Source of the DNA: Balaenoptera acutorostrata
Lineage: Eukaryota > Chordata > Mammalia > Artiodactyla > Balaenopteridae
NCBI RefSeq assembly: GCF_949987535.1
Contig: NC_080075.1
Span: 57,695,636-57,759,635 of the forward strand
DNA: 64,000 bases
Direction: 5' to 3'
The number at the start of each line of letters is the position of its first letter. Within the stretch, counting starts at the first letter, position 1. The notes beneath the pieces are model-generated. The model searched no databases and was not told the DNA's origin. It worked only from the letters and a program-made list of their open reading frames with translations. Both the position numbers and the translations under genes were made by a program. This document shows, piece after piece, positions 45,951 through 57,714 of the stretch.

Positions 45951-47480
45951 CTTGTACTAATGGAATTATTATTTTTATTTATTTATATTTTAAAACTATA
46001 GCAACAATATTTACTCCCAACCTCAATGCAGCCGTTTTAAAGCATTTAAAAACTTAACCAGAAATGGTCACTCTAATGAGTGTCAATATATAAAAGCTCT
46101 CAAAGGAGCAGACGTCCCTTTTCTGTCATGCTAATTAGTAGTGGTAATCATAGCAATTAGTAGAAATAAAATAGGAATCGTACTTGTAAGGAACTAAGTT
46201 TGTATGATTTTGGAGAAAGTAGGACTAGGACCTAGGGAGGTTATTCCAGAGACCAGGGTTTCTGTGCGAAACTAGCAAGTTAGAGACATTTTCCCCCCAG
46301 GGTGCCCCCTCCCCACTCCAAGTACCCACTGTTCTCCGCTCCTCTCTACCTCACTTCATCTCTTAGAATCTCCTCTCAGATCTTCATTCACACTGAGGTG
46401 TTGATGACTGGCTCCTAGCCAACACAGCTATTCCCACTAGAGTGTGAGGTATGTGGAAATTAACTTGTGACCAATAACAGAATGCTGAAGTTTGAGGCAC
46501 TTTACTAACTAATAATTCTAAGTTGACTCAATGTTCCCACGGAAGTGAGTGCACCTGATCTTATTTGCATACTTCTTTTGTGAGAGAGAAACAGTTGTGT
46601 TGGTCATTGTCTGGGCCTCTTTGTCACAGCCCATGGGGATCTAATAATGTGCCACTAATGGCTGAGGCCACTTCCAGTTGCCATATGAGGTGAGTTCAGC
46701 TTATCTGGCTGCTTTCATCTTCTTTTTAATGTCGTCCGGGGATAGATTTTTAATAAGTTCACCAACTCTCTATTGCAAGGGAGGAAGTACGATACTGGAA
46801 ACATACTTGTTACTAAAGTTACAAAAATTATGATTACTTAATGAAAGACATAAAGCAATGACACAAATGAAATGCATGCCACTATTATTCACACTGATAC
46901 TCAGTAAATATTGTTGAATGAATAAATGAATATTTTAAACCTACTAAAATCTGTGTTTATTTGGCTAATAAATAAAATAGGGTTTGTTGATCCTTTTCTG
47001 AAATATTTACTCACTTTTAATCAAATCTGTGGTATAAAAACAGTACTTTCAGAAAATGTTTTTTGAAATAGAGTTTAAGATTTTTTTAAGTTATTTTAAT
47101 GTATTTTTCATCATAAAAATATCGATTTTTAGGAGCAGAACAAAAGTCCTAATTGATGAAATAAGACACAGAGGACAAGAGCCTGGTAATGTTTGAGGGT
47201 ATAAAGAAGTGGCAACTGGCTTCTAAATATTGTATAGGATCCCTGGCCTCAGGAATATCTTACCTTACTATGTAAAATACTTCTATGAATACCTTATCTA
47301 CTTGAGAAAGATTTTCAATAGTGTTTGCCTTATTTCTTTGCCTACTCCCCTGAAGTTATTTTGTTTGTTAAATAAAACAAAACTGGGTTCTCTGATAGGA
47401 GTAAGTTTTTGTCATCCAAAGTGAGGAAAATGTGTGAGAAACAAAAATTTGAGAATTGGGATTCTTAAGCTAATGTTCCC
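45950..47480. other. No gene recognised; AT-rich
   Basis: 'caattagtag' and 'ctaattagtag' occur 27 bases apart near 46127-46164, resembling homeodomain core sites, but this is common in AT-rich DNA. A tail-like 'tcagtaaatattgttgaatg' at 46902 looks like an L2 end. Confidence 0.35.
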
Positions 47481-47486
47481 ACTGAT

Positions 47487-47488
<2 letters not shown>

Positions 47489-47525
<37 letters not shown>
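47489..47525. repeat. (AC)n microsatellite
   Basis: About 18 uninterrupted AC units. Confidence 0.97.
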
Positions 47526-47526
<1 letters not shown>

Positions 47527-47529
47527 GAT

Positions 47530-49130
47530 TCAGAGCCTTAAACTAGAGGAAGGAGGCCCCAAGAGTAAAACCCAGGCAATAGCCAACAGGCTGAACCTCT
47601 GAAACTACACCCTGTAGGCAGCACCCCACCCCTCGTCCACTTGCAGTCAGCCCTGCTGCTCTGTGTTTTATGTTCCATGTGTCATTCCTGATTGCTGGAA
47701 GGAAAGTGGAGTTGGGACCATTATTGGGAGTCAGTGACCAGACGGGCTGCTTTTGCCAATTGAATAGAATATAGACAACACCCCCTCCTCAGCCTGCCAT
47801 CAAAGAGGAGGATAATTGAGGTCTCCCTGGCCCACGGGAGACATCTAGTATTCACCTCAGGGTCCCTTCCAGGGGGTTCATTGACTTGGGATTTCAGTTC
47901 CTACTCCCCGAACAGTTTTCCCAGCAACAAAAGGTTTTTCAGTCCTTTTAAATTCATCTCAGGATGCAAACTATGCAGAGCAGTCAGGATAGAAGCCATG
48001 TGAGCAACAAATAACAAAGCGCTGATTGCATCTAGTGGGCATAGGGTTTCAGTGACTTCATGTTGGCTGAATATAGGCAAACACTTGGTGTGTTGTGTGT
48101 GCCAGGGAGAACCATGATGCAATCATCCCCTCCCCTTGATGTAAGGGGGAGGACCAGGGTCAGAAGGGGTGTGTGTGTGTGTTTACTAAGAGATCAGACT
48201 ACAGAGATTTCAGTCAGTGGTAAAGCCAAAGGGTCTAGTTTTGCACTCCTAACTCAGGCAGAGCTTTTGTTGGTCAGTGATAACTGTGGCATTTTTCCCA
48301 GTGTGAGTGGACTTTCTTTTTTCCCTTTCTGCAGATGAATTTTGAGATGTTCTTCTCTCCTAGGCCTGACAGAAGTTGCTGCATGACAAGGAAGTCTGAT
48401 TTCAGGAACGATCTATTTCTCCTCCACCCTCATTCAACTTGTCTTGCTGCCCTAAAGGAAGAAAGCTCCACAGCCCACCAGGGGAAGCATAGTGAAGGCC
48501 CAGAATGAGTCTTTAGGGGCAACTTGAAGCCGTGGCTCCTTGCTCCTTGCTCTCCCAAAGCTGGGAACACATTTTACCTATGAGGGCAGAAAACAATCAT
48601 AATTCTCCATCTCTGTAGAGGGACAGCAACACACACTCTCCAATCAACAAGGAATCTATGAACATCTGAACTTTCGTTGAATCTGATGAAATGAGTTTGA
48701 TGGGGTTCAGGACACACTACCCCAAAACATGGTAAGGGGCATTTTTATATCCGAAGACAGAGGGACACAGAGAAAAATCTGAATGAACAGGCCTTGCTAA
48801 GTTTCCCATAGTTTACTACTCTTAGCTCATACCCTTTTGTCCCATCACATTTTTCCACAACTTTCCACTTTTTATCAGACCTAGCCTAAAAATGCTCAGG
48901 TTTCACCACTTCTTTGGGTCTTTTTTTCCTTATGAAAACTCTTATGTCATGTAAATTTATATTAAATAAATGTCTATGCTTTTATCTTGTTAAAATGTCT
49001 TTTGTTTCAGAGCCCCAGCCAAGAACCTAGAAGGGTAGGATGAAAAAAATTCTTTTTCATCCCTTACAAGTTGTTAGAGCAATAAGCACTGCTGATTTTA
49101 TATAGATACTTGAGTGACAAACTACTGTGA
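47530..49130. other. No gene recognised
   Basis: A short TG run lies at 48169-48182. Frames at 47901-48122 and 48060-48338 have no motif. Confidence 0.35.
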
Positions 49131-49149
49131 TTTCCAAGGTATATTCCCA

Positions 49150-49905
49150 GCAAAATTACCAAAAAGAAGATAAGCATAAACCTCTAGACAATGAGAAAAG
49201 CCTTAGATGATGGCTTGGCATTACTGGGTGGAGGGATACAAAAATATCCAGCAGGCAACAAGGTAAAATTCACAATGTCTAGGACCCAATCAAAGATTTC
49301 CAGGCTCACAGAGAAGCCGAAAAACACAACCCATAAAAAGGAAAATAATCAATCAAAACTGATCCAGACTGACGCAGATATTAGAGTTAGCAGAGAAGGA
49401 CCTTGAAACAGTTACTGTAATTGTATTCCACATATTCAAAAAATTAAGGGAAGAAACAGAAGATATTTTTAAAAATCCAAATCAAACTTCTAGGAAGGAA
49501 AACTGTGCCATCTGATATGAAAAACTGGATGGGAGTAACAGCAGATTATTAGACATTACAGAAGAAATATTAGTGAACTTGAAGATATAGTCAAAAAAAT
49601 GAAAAATATATATCCAAAAAGAAATATATAGAGAAAAAGAATAAAAATAAATACATAAAAAGAGCATCAGTGAACTTTGGGACAACTTTGAGCAGCCTAA
49701 TATATGTGTAATTGCAGTCCCTGAAAGGGGGGGAGGATGAAAAACCTATTTGAAGGAATGATGGCTAAAAATTTTCCAATTTGATAAAAGCTACAAGCCC
49801 AACAGTCCAAGCAACCCAATATATCCCAAATACAAGAAAAATGAAAACTACACTCAGAACCTTTAAGGATTGAGTGAATATACATTTATTTACTCTATAT
49901 ATGTA
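49150..49905 (+). mobile_element. HAL1/L1 ORF1-region fragment
   Basis: 'gcagatattagagttagcag', 'agaaggaccttgaaacagtt', 'ggatgggagtaacagcagat', 'gaagaaatattagtgaactt' and 'gtgtaattgcagtccctgaa' then 'gaatgatggctaaaaatttt' trace an L1-type ORF1 in sense. Stops and indels break it. HAL1 carries only ORF1, and no ORF2 follows here, but truncation could also explain this. Confidence 0.75.
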
Positions 49906-50084
49906 AAACGGGACATGAATTTAAAATAAAATAAAATGAAATAATCTGTCCTCTACTAGCAGAGAAATCCTTAGAGGCCCCTGACTATCTTCATGGGTAT
50001 TGTGGAGGAGTCAAGAAAGTGCAAAACTGTTTCTGTCCTCAAGTAGGTTTTAAGCTACCTGGGCATACTAATGTAGGATACACT

Positions 50085-50945
50085 ACTACTTAACTCCACA
50101 GTATCCATCCTCCCTTCTTCCATTGCTGGCAGAACCCCAGTTGTGTCCAAATATCCACCTCTTTTCCACATGAGTCCAGAAGGAAAGACCCTATCCTTGA
50201 ACCAGGAATAAATCTTGATTGATTTAACTCAGTCATGAGGTTCTCATTCCTCTTGACAGTAATTGACATGAGGGTAACTATCTGACCCAGTTCTGACCAA
50301 GAGATATGGGGGGACTTCCCTGGTGGCGCAGTGGTTGAGAATCTGCCTGCCAATGCAGGGGAAATGGGTTCGAGCCCTGGTCTGGGAAGATCCCACATGC
50401 CGCGGAGCAACTGGGCCCATGAGCCACAACTACTGAGCCTGTGCGTCTGGAGCCTGTGCCCCGCGCACCGCGATGAAGAGTGGCCCCCGCTTGCCGCAAC
50501 TGGAGAAAGCCCTCGCACAGAAACGAAGACCCAACACAGCCAAAAATAAATAAATAAACAAACAAACAAACAAACAAATAAAAAACTGCAGGTATTTAAA
50601 AAAAAAAAAGAGATATGGGGGTAAATGTGCTGGAGGATTTCAGAGAAAGATTCTTTGCTTCCAAAAGAGACAAAAAGAAGAGACAAACTCTTCTTCCTTT
50701 GGACATTGATGTGCCTGATGCCTGGAACTTCTGTACTCAATTTTTGACTAAGCAAGGACCAGCCTGATGTCAGAGCCAATATCCTGAGGATGACAGAACA
50801 GTGAAAAGAATTTGGATCTTTGATGATATTGTTGAGCTGCTGAATTAACCAGTCCTGAAGCTCCCATACCGGTGAATTTTTTCTTGTATGAAGTAGTACA
50901 TTTCCTTATTGTTTAAACCAATTTGAATTCAGTTTTATGTTCTTT
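50085..50945 (+). repeat. Old LTR-like repeat interrupted by a SINE
   Basis: 'tatctgacccagttctgacc' before the SINE and 'ttgttgagctgctgaattaa', 'ccagtcctgaagctcccata', 'cattgtttaaacca'-like 3' text after it follow the family seen at 30-640. Confidence 0.55.
50313..50607 (+). mobile_element. tRNA-derived SINE (young CHR-2-like subfamily)
   Basis: Head ggacttccctggtggcgcag, B box GGTTCGAGCCC, 'gaagagtggcccccgcttgc' block. The tail has a run of AAAC units and then 'ctgcaggtattt' before a final A run. The duplication gagatatggggg flanks it (near 50301-50312 and 50610-50621). A 229-codon reverse frame across this region is a SINE read-through. Confidence 0.95.
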
Positions 50946-51129
50946 GAAGCCCAAAATATTCTACCAGCAATAATTAAATATGTACCTAACTAATTCTATC
51001 ACCATGGGCAGATAACTGTTCTCTAGACCTCACTTTTCTCCCATGGAAAGTAAAGAATATGGACAAAACAAATTCTACAGTCCCTTTTAGCCCTAACCAA
51101 TTTACCTTATATGTAACCGATTATTCCAG

Positions 51130-51349
51130 GCAGTCAGTAATAATCATGTGTGTGATTCGGAAAAGAAGCTCTATGATTCAGCAATTTATCTTCTAGGGAT
51201 ATAACCAAGAGAAATTAGTGTATACGTCCACCAAAAGACATATATATATAAGAATATATATAAGAATATATAAGATATATTAAGAATACATATATAAGAA
51301 TATGCATATATATTATGAATATATAATATCCAAAATCTGGAAACAACCC
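51130..51349 (+). mobile_element. L1M 3' fragment, left part
   Basis: 'ctatgattcagcaatttatc', 'ttctagggatataaccaaga' and 'tccaaaatctggaaacaacc' are L1 3' sequence. Inside lies a TATATAAGAA repeat expansion (51240-51330). It is continued at 51806 after an LTR. Confidence 0.75.
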
Positions 51350-51800
51350 TGTATTAGCCAGAGTTCTCCAGAGAAACAACCAATAGGACATATACATACA
51401 TATACTAAGAAATTTATTTTAAGAAATTGGATAATGCAATTGTGGAGGCTGACATGTCCGAAATCTGTAGGGCAGGTCAGCAGGTTGGAAACTCAGGCAG
51501 GAGTCAACACTGCAGTCTTTTTTTCTGGCTGAGCCATGCACCAGGGAATTCCCAACACTGCAGTCTTTAGGCAGAACTTCTTTTTTTTCTGGGAAACTTC
51601 AGTTTTTGCTCTTTAGGCCTTCAACTGATTGGGTAAGGCCTTTCCCACATTATCAAGGGCAATCTCCTTTACTTAAATCAACTGATCGTAGGTGTTACTA
51701 CATGCACACATTACCTTTACAGTAACACCTAGATTAGTGTTTGATTAAATAACTGCGTACTATAGCCTAGCCAAGTTCACACATAAAACTAACCATCACA
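51350..51800 (-). mobile_element. LTR inserted in L1 (ERVL-like, reverse)
   Basis: It starts TGTATTAGCCAGAGTTCTCC and ends accatcaca. 'aattgtggaggctgacatgt' and 'tcaactgattgggtaaggcc' lie inside. The exact 5-bp duplication AACCC is at 51345-51349 and 51801-51805, so the host L1 reads 'ggaaacaaccc' then 'aacattcatccacagg'. A micro-SINE sits within at 51521-51553. Confidence 0.82.
51521..51553 (-). mobile_element. 33-bp micro-SINE with 15-bp target duplication
   Basis: Reversed, it reads a SINE head (gggaattccctggtg) joined directly to the SINE tail (catggctcagccagaaaa). The middle 100 or so bases of a CHR-1 SINE are absent. The exact duplication aacactgcagtcttt lies at 51506-51520 and 51554-51568. 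Confidence 0.88.
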
Positions 51801-51805
51801 AACCC

Positions 51806-52180
51806 AACATTCATCCACAGGAAAATGGATAAATATATTGTGGTACGTTCAAACAAAGGAATACTACATTGCAATAAAAATAATAAAATGCTGTTAAATG
51901 ACAACATAGATGAGTATCATAGACAAATATCACAGGGCGAAGAAGCCAGATACAAAACTACATACTATATTATCCATTTATATAAATTTTAAGAACAAAT
52001 TAACAGATGGTAATAGAAGTCTAATGAGGATTATGGACTGGTGAAAGGCACAAGGGAATCTTCTGAGTGCTAGAAACCTTTGATATCTTGATCTGATGGC
52101 TATACAGGTAATACACAAAAATTTATTGAACTGTACAGTAAAATTTATTATAGTTTAACACTTAAAATATAATCTACAAA
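51806..52180 (+). mobile_element. L1M 3' fragment, right part
   Basis: 'ttcatccacaggaaaatgga', 'ggaatactacattgcaataa', 'cttttatataaattttaaga'-like text and 'aaaaatttattgaactgtac' continue the L1 from 51349. Confidence 0.8.
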
Positions 52181-52251
52181 AAAAACTAAAGAAAGAGTGC
52201 CACAGGAATCTAGAGGTGGGAGGGACCGTTCTGATCTAAAATGACAATGGG

Positions 52252-52658
52252 GGGACTTCCCTGGTGGTGCAGTGGTTAAGAATCCACCTGCCAATGCAGA
52301 GGACACAGGTTCGATCCCTCATGTGGGAAGATCCCACATGCCATGGAGCAACTAAGCCCGTGCACCACAACTACTGAGCCTGTGCTCTAGAGCCTGTGAG
52401 CCACAACTACTGAGCCCTCGTGCCACAACTACTGAAGCCCATGTGCCTAGATCCCGTGCTCCGCAACAAGAGAAGCCACTGCAATGAGAAGCCCGAGCAC
52501 CACAACGAAGAGTAGCCCCCACCCGACGCAACTAGAGAAAGTCCGCATGCAGCAATGAAGACCCAACGCAGCCAAAAATAAATAAATAAATAAATAAAAA
52601 TTAAAAACAAAACAAAACAAAAAACTGCATCTAAAAAAATAAAAATAAATAAATAAAT
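52252..52658 (+). mobile_element. tRNA-derived SINE (CHR-2-like), three modules and long tail
   Basis: Head ggacttccctggtggtgcag, three ccacaactactgag/a modules (52366-52436), tail with 'aaaactgcatct' inside. Exact 14-bp duplication aaaatgacaatggg at 52238-52251 and 52659-52672. Confidence 0.96.
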
Positions 52659-52869
52659 AAAATGACAATGGGAAGGCTTCACGGAGACTATGGGCTTGAG
52701 CTGGCCTTTGAAGGGTGAGTGGAATCTGAGACACAAAGAGGAGAATCAAACAAAGTTATGGCAGAGGAAATGTATAAGGCATGGCCAACGGATGATTTTT
52801 TTTTCCCATTTAGGATGTCACTTTTACCCAGGAAACATAATGAAATAAGTACAGTACATCAGAAGCAAT

Positions 52870-53095
52870 GTAGAGTAGCAGTTATGAGCATAGCCTTTGG
52901 GGTCAGAGATTTGTGGATTTGAATCCTGGCTCTGATGCTTTCTGGTTTGAATGAGTGTTTTGGACTGGCTTTCTCACCTGTGAAGTACGTACTTGTGGAG
53001 AGATTTAAACACAAAAATATGTGTGATGTGCTTAGCACAGTGCTTGCACATGGAGTAAGCCCTCAATAAATGGAAGTCATTACTACTACTAGTAC
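52870..53095 (+). mobile_element. MIR
   Basis: 'gcatagcctttggggtcaga', 'gatttgaatcctggctctga', 'gcttagcacagtgcttgcac', 'taagccctcaataaatggaa'. Confidence 0.88.
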
Positions 53096-53585
53096 TTCTA
53101 TAATTGCCAGTCTGGGCCATCTGGTCACCTTCACTTGAGAGTGGTACTGTCCAAGGGAAGAGGAATGGCCGAATGATCTCTTTGAGTCCTTTCAAGCCCT
53201 CAAATCTATAAAACCTAACAAAACCCAAATGACCAAATCAGAGCAGACAAATGACCGAGGTTGTGTTCTTTCAAGCCGTATTGATGTCATTTCCCCTTCA
53301 TAGTCTAGTCTTTGGTCATTGCTAACTATACTCCTTGACCATGCCAGCATACACCTCTGTCCTGGATAGGAAGACGTAGGATAGCCTAGGTTCTAAATGA
53401 TTTTACATGTTGGTGGTCACACACACATTCACACAGAATCCTGAAGAATGTATAAAAGTCCTTTACTTTGGGTGTTCACCATAAATCATCTCTTTAGAGA
53501 CCACAAGGAGAGTTAGCGATGTAGAAGCATTCACCTGTTTTTCTCAGTAATAACCTTCAACCTTCCCACGCCCTGCCACCTAATT
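53095..53585. other. No gene recognised
   Basis: Single-copy-looking DNA. Confidence 0.3.
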
Positions 53586-53589
53586 GGTT

Positions 53590-54290
53590 TTTTTTTTTTA
53601 ATTGAGGCAAAATTTACATGACATAAAATTAGCCATTTTAAAGTGCAAAATTGGGCTTCCCTGGTGGCACAGTGGTTAAGAATCTGCCTGCCAATACAGG
53701 GGACATGGGTTCGAGCCCTGGTCCGGGGAAGATCCCACATGCCACAGAGCAACTAAGCCCGGGTGCCACAACTACTGAGCCCGTGTTATAGAGCCCGCGA
53801 GCCACAACTACTGAGCCCATGAGCCACAACTACTGGAACCTGCGCACCTAGAGCCCATGCTCTGCAGCAAGAGAAGACGCCACAATAAGAAGCCCACGCA
53901 CCGCAACGAAAGTAGCCCCCGCTCGCCGCAACTAGAGAAAGCCCGCGTGCAGCAATGAAGACCCAATGCAGCCAAAAAATAAATAAACAAAAAATAAATA
54001 AATTCTGAAAAAATAAAAAATAAAATAAAATAAAAATAGTAAAGTGCGAAATTCAGTGGTATCCAGTACTACATGCTGCTGTGCCACCACCCCCTCTGTC
54101 TAGTTCCAAAGCATTTCATGGCCCTAAGGAAAACTGTACCCATTAAGCAGTCACTCCCTATTCCCTCCTTCTTCCAGCCTCTGACAACCACTAATTTACT
54201 TTTTGACTCTGAATTTACCAATTCTGAACATTTCATATAAACGAAATCATACATATGTGACCTGCCACTTAGTTTTTTTTGCACTGGTTT
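53590..54290 (-). mobile_element. L1M 3' end split by a SINE
   Basis: 'ttgaggcaaaatttacatga' and 'ggtatccagtactacatgct', then 'ctgacaaccactaatttact' and 'acatttcatataaacgaaat' are L1 in reverse. The SINE at 53653-54039 interrupts it. Confidence 0.85.
53653..54039 (+). mobile_element. tRNA-derived SINE (CHR-2-like), three modules
   Basis: Head gggcttccctggtggcacag, B box GGTTCGAGCCC, three ccacaactactg modules (53767-53836), long A-rich tail broken by 'ttctg'. Duplication taaagtgcaaaatt (53639-53652) and taaagtgcgaaatt (54040-54053) with one mismatch. Confidence 0.96.
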
Positions 54291-54469
54291 TCTTAGTCCT
54301 GTTTAGAAGTCTGCTCCCTCGTGATTGGCAGAGGAAACTTTTTCACGCTTGAACTGCTTACATCTTCTTCCTCCTCAACAGCCCATGAGTCTTTTTACCT
54401 CTTTGCTCTCATGTCCGGGGTCTTAGTTCTTGTTAGGCTATCTACCCTTCAATCCACACAGATTCACGC

Positions 54470-54680
54470 TAGAGCTGTGCTGTCCAATGCTAGCCACACA
54501 CCACATGGGGCTATTTAGATTATTAATTAAAATTAAATAATATTAAAAATTCAGTTCCTCAGTCACACTAGCAACATTTCAAACGTTCATTAGGCACATA
54601 TGGTTAGTGACCTCTGTATGGGCCAACGCAGATAAAGAACATCATCAGAAAGTTCTATTGAATAGAGCCACTCTAGAGGG
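54470..54680. mobile_element. MER-type element with inverted ends
   Basis: 'ctagagctgtgctgtccaat' at the left and 'ttgaatagagccactctaga' at the right are imperfect inverted repeats. Between them are 'acaccacatggggctattta' and 'cattaggcacatatggttag'. It fits a common non-autonomous mammalian DNA transposon. Confidence 0.65.
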
Positions 54681-55105
54681 CACTGGATCCTGGATCCTGG
54701 CAAGTAGAGAAAGAGGGCTTCATAGTGGTCTGTCAGGGAATGGAATCTCTAAAATTATTTGACCTTCTGTACTGCCCGGGACTCCTCCTGTAGGGTCACC
54801 CACTGTCTATGTGAATGGCTCTCCCTCAAATTGGGCCGTGACCAGCCTGTACCCAATCGTGCTAGAAAAGGGTCTCTCTTCCTCTGTCATCCCACCCTGC
54901 TAGGCACCCAAATCCAAGAACAAAAGGGAAGGAGAAAAAAATCCCTTCCCATCACATCTGTTTGCTATCTTAGTTTTTAAACTCTCCAGTTAGACTATAA
55001 ACCCCTTGAAGACCGTCCATACGATCTCTTTACCCAAGTTCCTGACACAAAAACATCGAGCATGCAGTTGTGCACACAGAAGACACGCAGCCAAGATTTG
55101 CAGAT
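54680..55105. other. No gene recognised; ggatcctg duplicated at 54684-54699
   Basis: A small tandem 'ggatcctggatcctgg'. No exon seen. Confidence 0.4.
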
Positions 55106-55120
55106 AAAGCAACTGACGGA

Positions 55121-55246
55121 GGGAATTCCCTCGTGGTCCAGTGGTTAGGACACAGCGCTTTCACTGCTATGGGCCTGGTCAGGGAACTAAGATCCCGTAA
55201 GCTGTGCAGTGTGGCCAAAAAAAACAAAACCAAAAACAACAACAAA
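55121..55246 (+). mobile_element. Short tRNA-derived SINE (CHR-1)
   Basis: Head gggaattccctcgtggtcca, 'ggacacagcgctttcactgc', 'aactaagatcccgtaagctg' and an A/C-rich tail. The duplication aaagcaactgacgga (55106-55120) recurs as aaagcaattgacgga (55247-55261). A deletion of the B-box part is visible ('atgggcctggtcaggg'). Confidence 0.93.
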
Positions 55247-55261
55247 AAAGCAATTGACGGA

Positions 55262-56400
55262 AACATTTAGCCCAGGCTTTGTCACTGAGCTTGAGGGTAC
55301 CAGTACTCCCAGGTCCCCCTGGAGGGGGTGTTCTCTCCATATTGACCCCTGCTCTGCCCTCCAGTGAGGGGCTCAGGACAGAGAGAGGCAGTGGGCGTCG
55401 GCACTGCACTTTGAAATGTGTATTACATCCTCTCCTCTAAGCAACTATGGCACCTGCTCATTCCCTTACGAAAACAATTATCACCTGCAGTAAACGTTAC
55501 CCGTATGTGTCTGCCTTTCCCAGCAGAGTGTGAAAACTTGATGCAACACTAGCACATTAAAAGGCACTCAACAATTTAGGGTAAAAAACAAACATAAACA
55601 AATCTGTTAATGAAAGAGATCCTTTTTAAGTAGGAGGTAGAAACGGCAGCTAGGGAAATAAAGACAGCCAGAATGGGTATGCTTCAAAGCAGTGCAGGGC
55701 AGAAGGAGGCAGAGGCTGGGACCGGGGCCCTGGTTGCCCTGTGTTCCATTTCCCATGTGACAGACCCTCTCTAATCTAGCTAGACCTGATCCAACTCCAG
55801 GTAGGGAAAAGAATATGTTTCTGCTTGCAAATTAACTTGCCTCAGGAGGCAAAACAAAATGATAGCCAAACCTACACAGCAGTGAGCTGTCTGTGATGGA
55901 AAACATCAAACCCTTTTGTTCTTTAGATTTTGATCCACAATAAAACTTTCCACTAGAAACCAGCATTGACTTCTCACCACTTCCAGGTCAATAGAACTTA
56001 ATGAATCTTGATGTCACCTCCTCTTTCCCCACTCTTTTCACTCAACACTGCTTACCATACCCATGCATCTGCGGTCACATTCAGCCCTTTCTAGCTGATT
56101 GGGTAGACTATTCTCTTCCTGTCCTTTGAAACACAGATGGTAGCACTCAGCTGTCAATCTGGGACCCATGCTATTCTTATGGTAATGGTAATGTCTGGTT
56201 TGGCAGCCCTAGGGGCGCTCAGCAGTTCCAGGTAGATCGTATGCTATGCTTAATGCAGCCTCCAGCCACTGGGTAACAGGGATGGGAGGAAGCCTCTGGG
56301 CTTGGACCCTCCAGCCCCGAAGAGCAATTGCAGAAGTTGCAATGCACTGCTTTCACGCTCCCCTCCTCCTGGAGATGGATTCCTCTCACCTTATTACCTA
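55262..56400. other. No gene recognised
   Basis: Single-copy-looking DNA. Frames here lack motifs. Confidence 0.3.
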
Positions 56401-56419
56401 GTAATTAGCACCCAATCAT

Positions 56420-56655
56420 GCTGGAGATGCCAAGCACTGTGTCCTTTACCTGCATTACCTCATTCATTCATCTTGACATCTACTACAACAATCCCCATGA
56501 CCAACAAGAAAGTAAGCCTTGGAGAGGGCAATTAATTTACCCAAATCCACATAAATAGTAGCTTGCTGAGTGTGAGCTGAAACCAGTTCTCTCTGACCCC
56601 TAAATCCTTGCTCTTAACCTCTGTAGCATAGGGCTTATGCCATGCTGCTCCTCAT
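56420..56655 (-). mobile_element. MIR
   Basis: 'ccaagcactgtgtcctttac', 'ctgcattacctcattcattc', 'aaatccttgctcttaacctc' follow MIR in reverse. Confidence 0.75.
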
Positions 56656-56679
56656 GTTAGTTGAGTTCTTATTAGTGTT

Positions 56680-56790
56680 AAAGATGAGGAAAACTGAGAC
56701 TCACAGAATGTAAGTCATTTATCCAGATTCACCCAGTTTATAAGAGGTGACGCTACGGTTCAAACTCCGGTCCAGCTGACTGCAGAACCT
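56680..56790 (-). mobile_element. MIR fragment
   Basis: 'gatgaggaaaactgagactc' through 'cacggttcaaactccggtcc'-like text is MIR in reverse. Confidence 0.7.
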
Positions 56791-56794
56791 AGCT

Positions 56795-57710
56795 GTGGTG
56801 GGCTGGGATTGCATTTTCTGCCCATGCCTTTGCTGACCCTGGTCCCACTCCCTCTCCCATTCTCCTCCTACTCCTCTCAGCTCTTAGCAAAACCCATGCC
56901 ACCTTCCCATCCTTGAATCCCATCTTCTCTGCCTGGGTAATACTCTCTGGCCCTCCTCTAGTCCTATCTCCTCCAGGAAGAGAGCTCCAAAGCTCTAATT
57001 GTCTCAGCCATCCACTGGTCAGGCCTCGGTACCACTGTGTGCCGCCATGTGCACTTACACTACGTGCCATGAGCATCAACAGTGGAGATGTCTGAGTTGC
57101 TGGGCTAGACCGCGTGCTCTTTGCCCCCTCACTGTACTTCTGTACTTCTCTGCCCCCTCACTGTACTCTGTGCCTGGCACTCAGGAAGGGTGAACATCTG
57201 AGGATGGTTAGTGGAAATGGTGTCAGCAAGTTAAGCAGTTATTTATTTAATGTCCACTATGTGCTGTCTGCTGTTTGAGGCCCTGTCACACAGGTCACCT
57301 CACTAAGTCTATTTAAACTGCTCCTGCGTGCTCACTGGCTTCTCTCCTCGCACTGTGCACAGGATTAAGGCTTATGTGTCCGCATGGGGCAAAAATTGGT
57401 CCACCTGATTCTTATGAAAAACAGAAGCACAAGAACTTGTTCCTTGAGTTTAGAAGCAAGCAGCTACTTACAAGTTGCAGCTTGAAGAGGATTTAGGCCG
57501 GGTTCCTCACTTCCAAAATGTCCATCCCACTGGCTGTCATTCTCTCAGACAAAATTTTTATTCTTCCTCTGAGGTTCCTTCTAAAATGCAGCCCCTTTCT
57601 CCACCTTCCCCATGGGTATTAGGCCTTATCAGCAAACATCATACCTGGGAATCAGGAGGAATGGGACATGGGATAAGTGCTTGGGGGCGGGAAACACAGT
57701 CCAGCTCCTC
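56795..57710. other. No gene recognised; 'tgccccctcactgtact' repeated at 57122-57170
   Basis: The block occurs twice, about 32 bases apart, as a local duplication. Frames at 56789-57193 and 57475-57798 have no motif. Confidence 0.4.
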
Positions 57711-57714
57711 AACA

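Noticed and set aside
46127..46164. Pair of ATTAGTAG motifs as a homeobox enhancer
   Set aside because: Such words are frequent in AT-rich DNA; no other support.
50090..50779. 229-codon reverse open frame, the longest in the window
   Set aside because: It runs through a SINE and an old LTR-like repeat. The same peptide text recurs at other SINEs, so it is a repeat translation.
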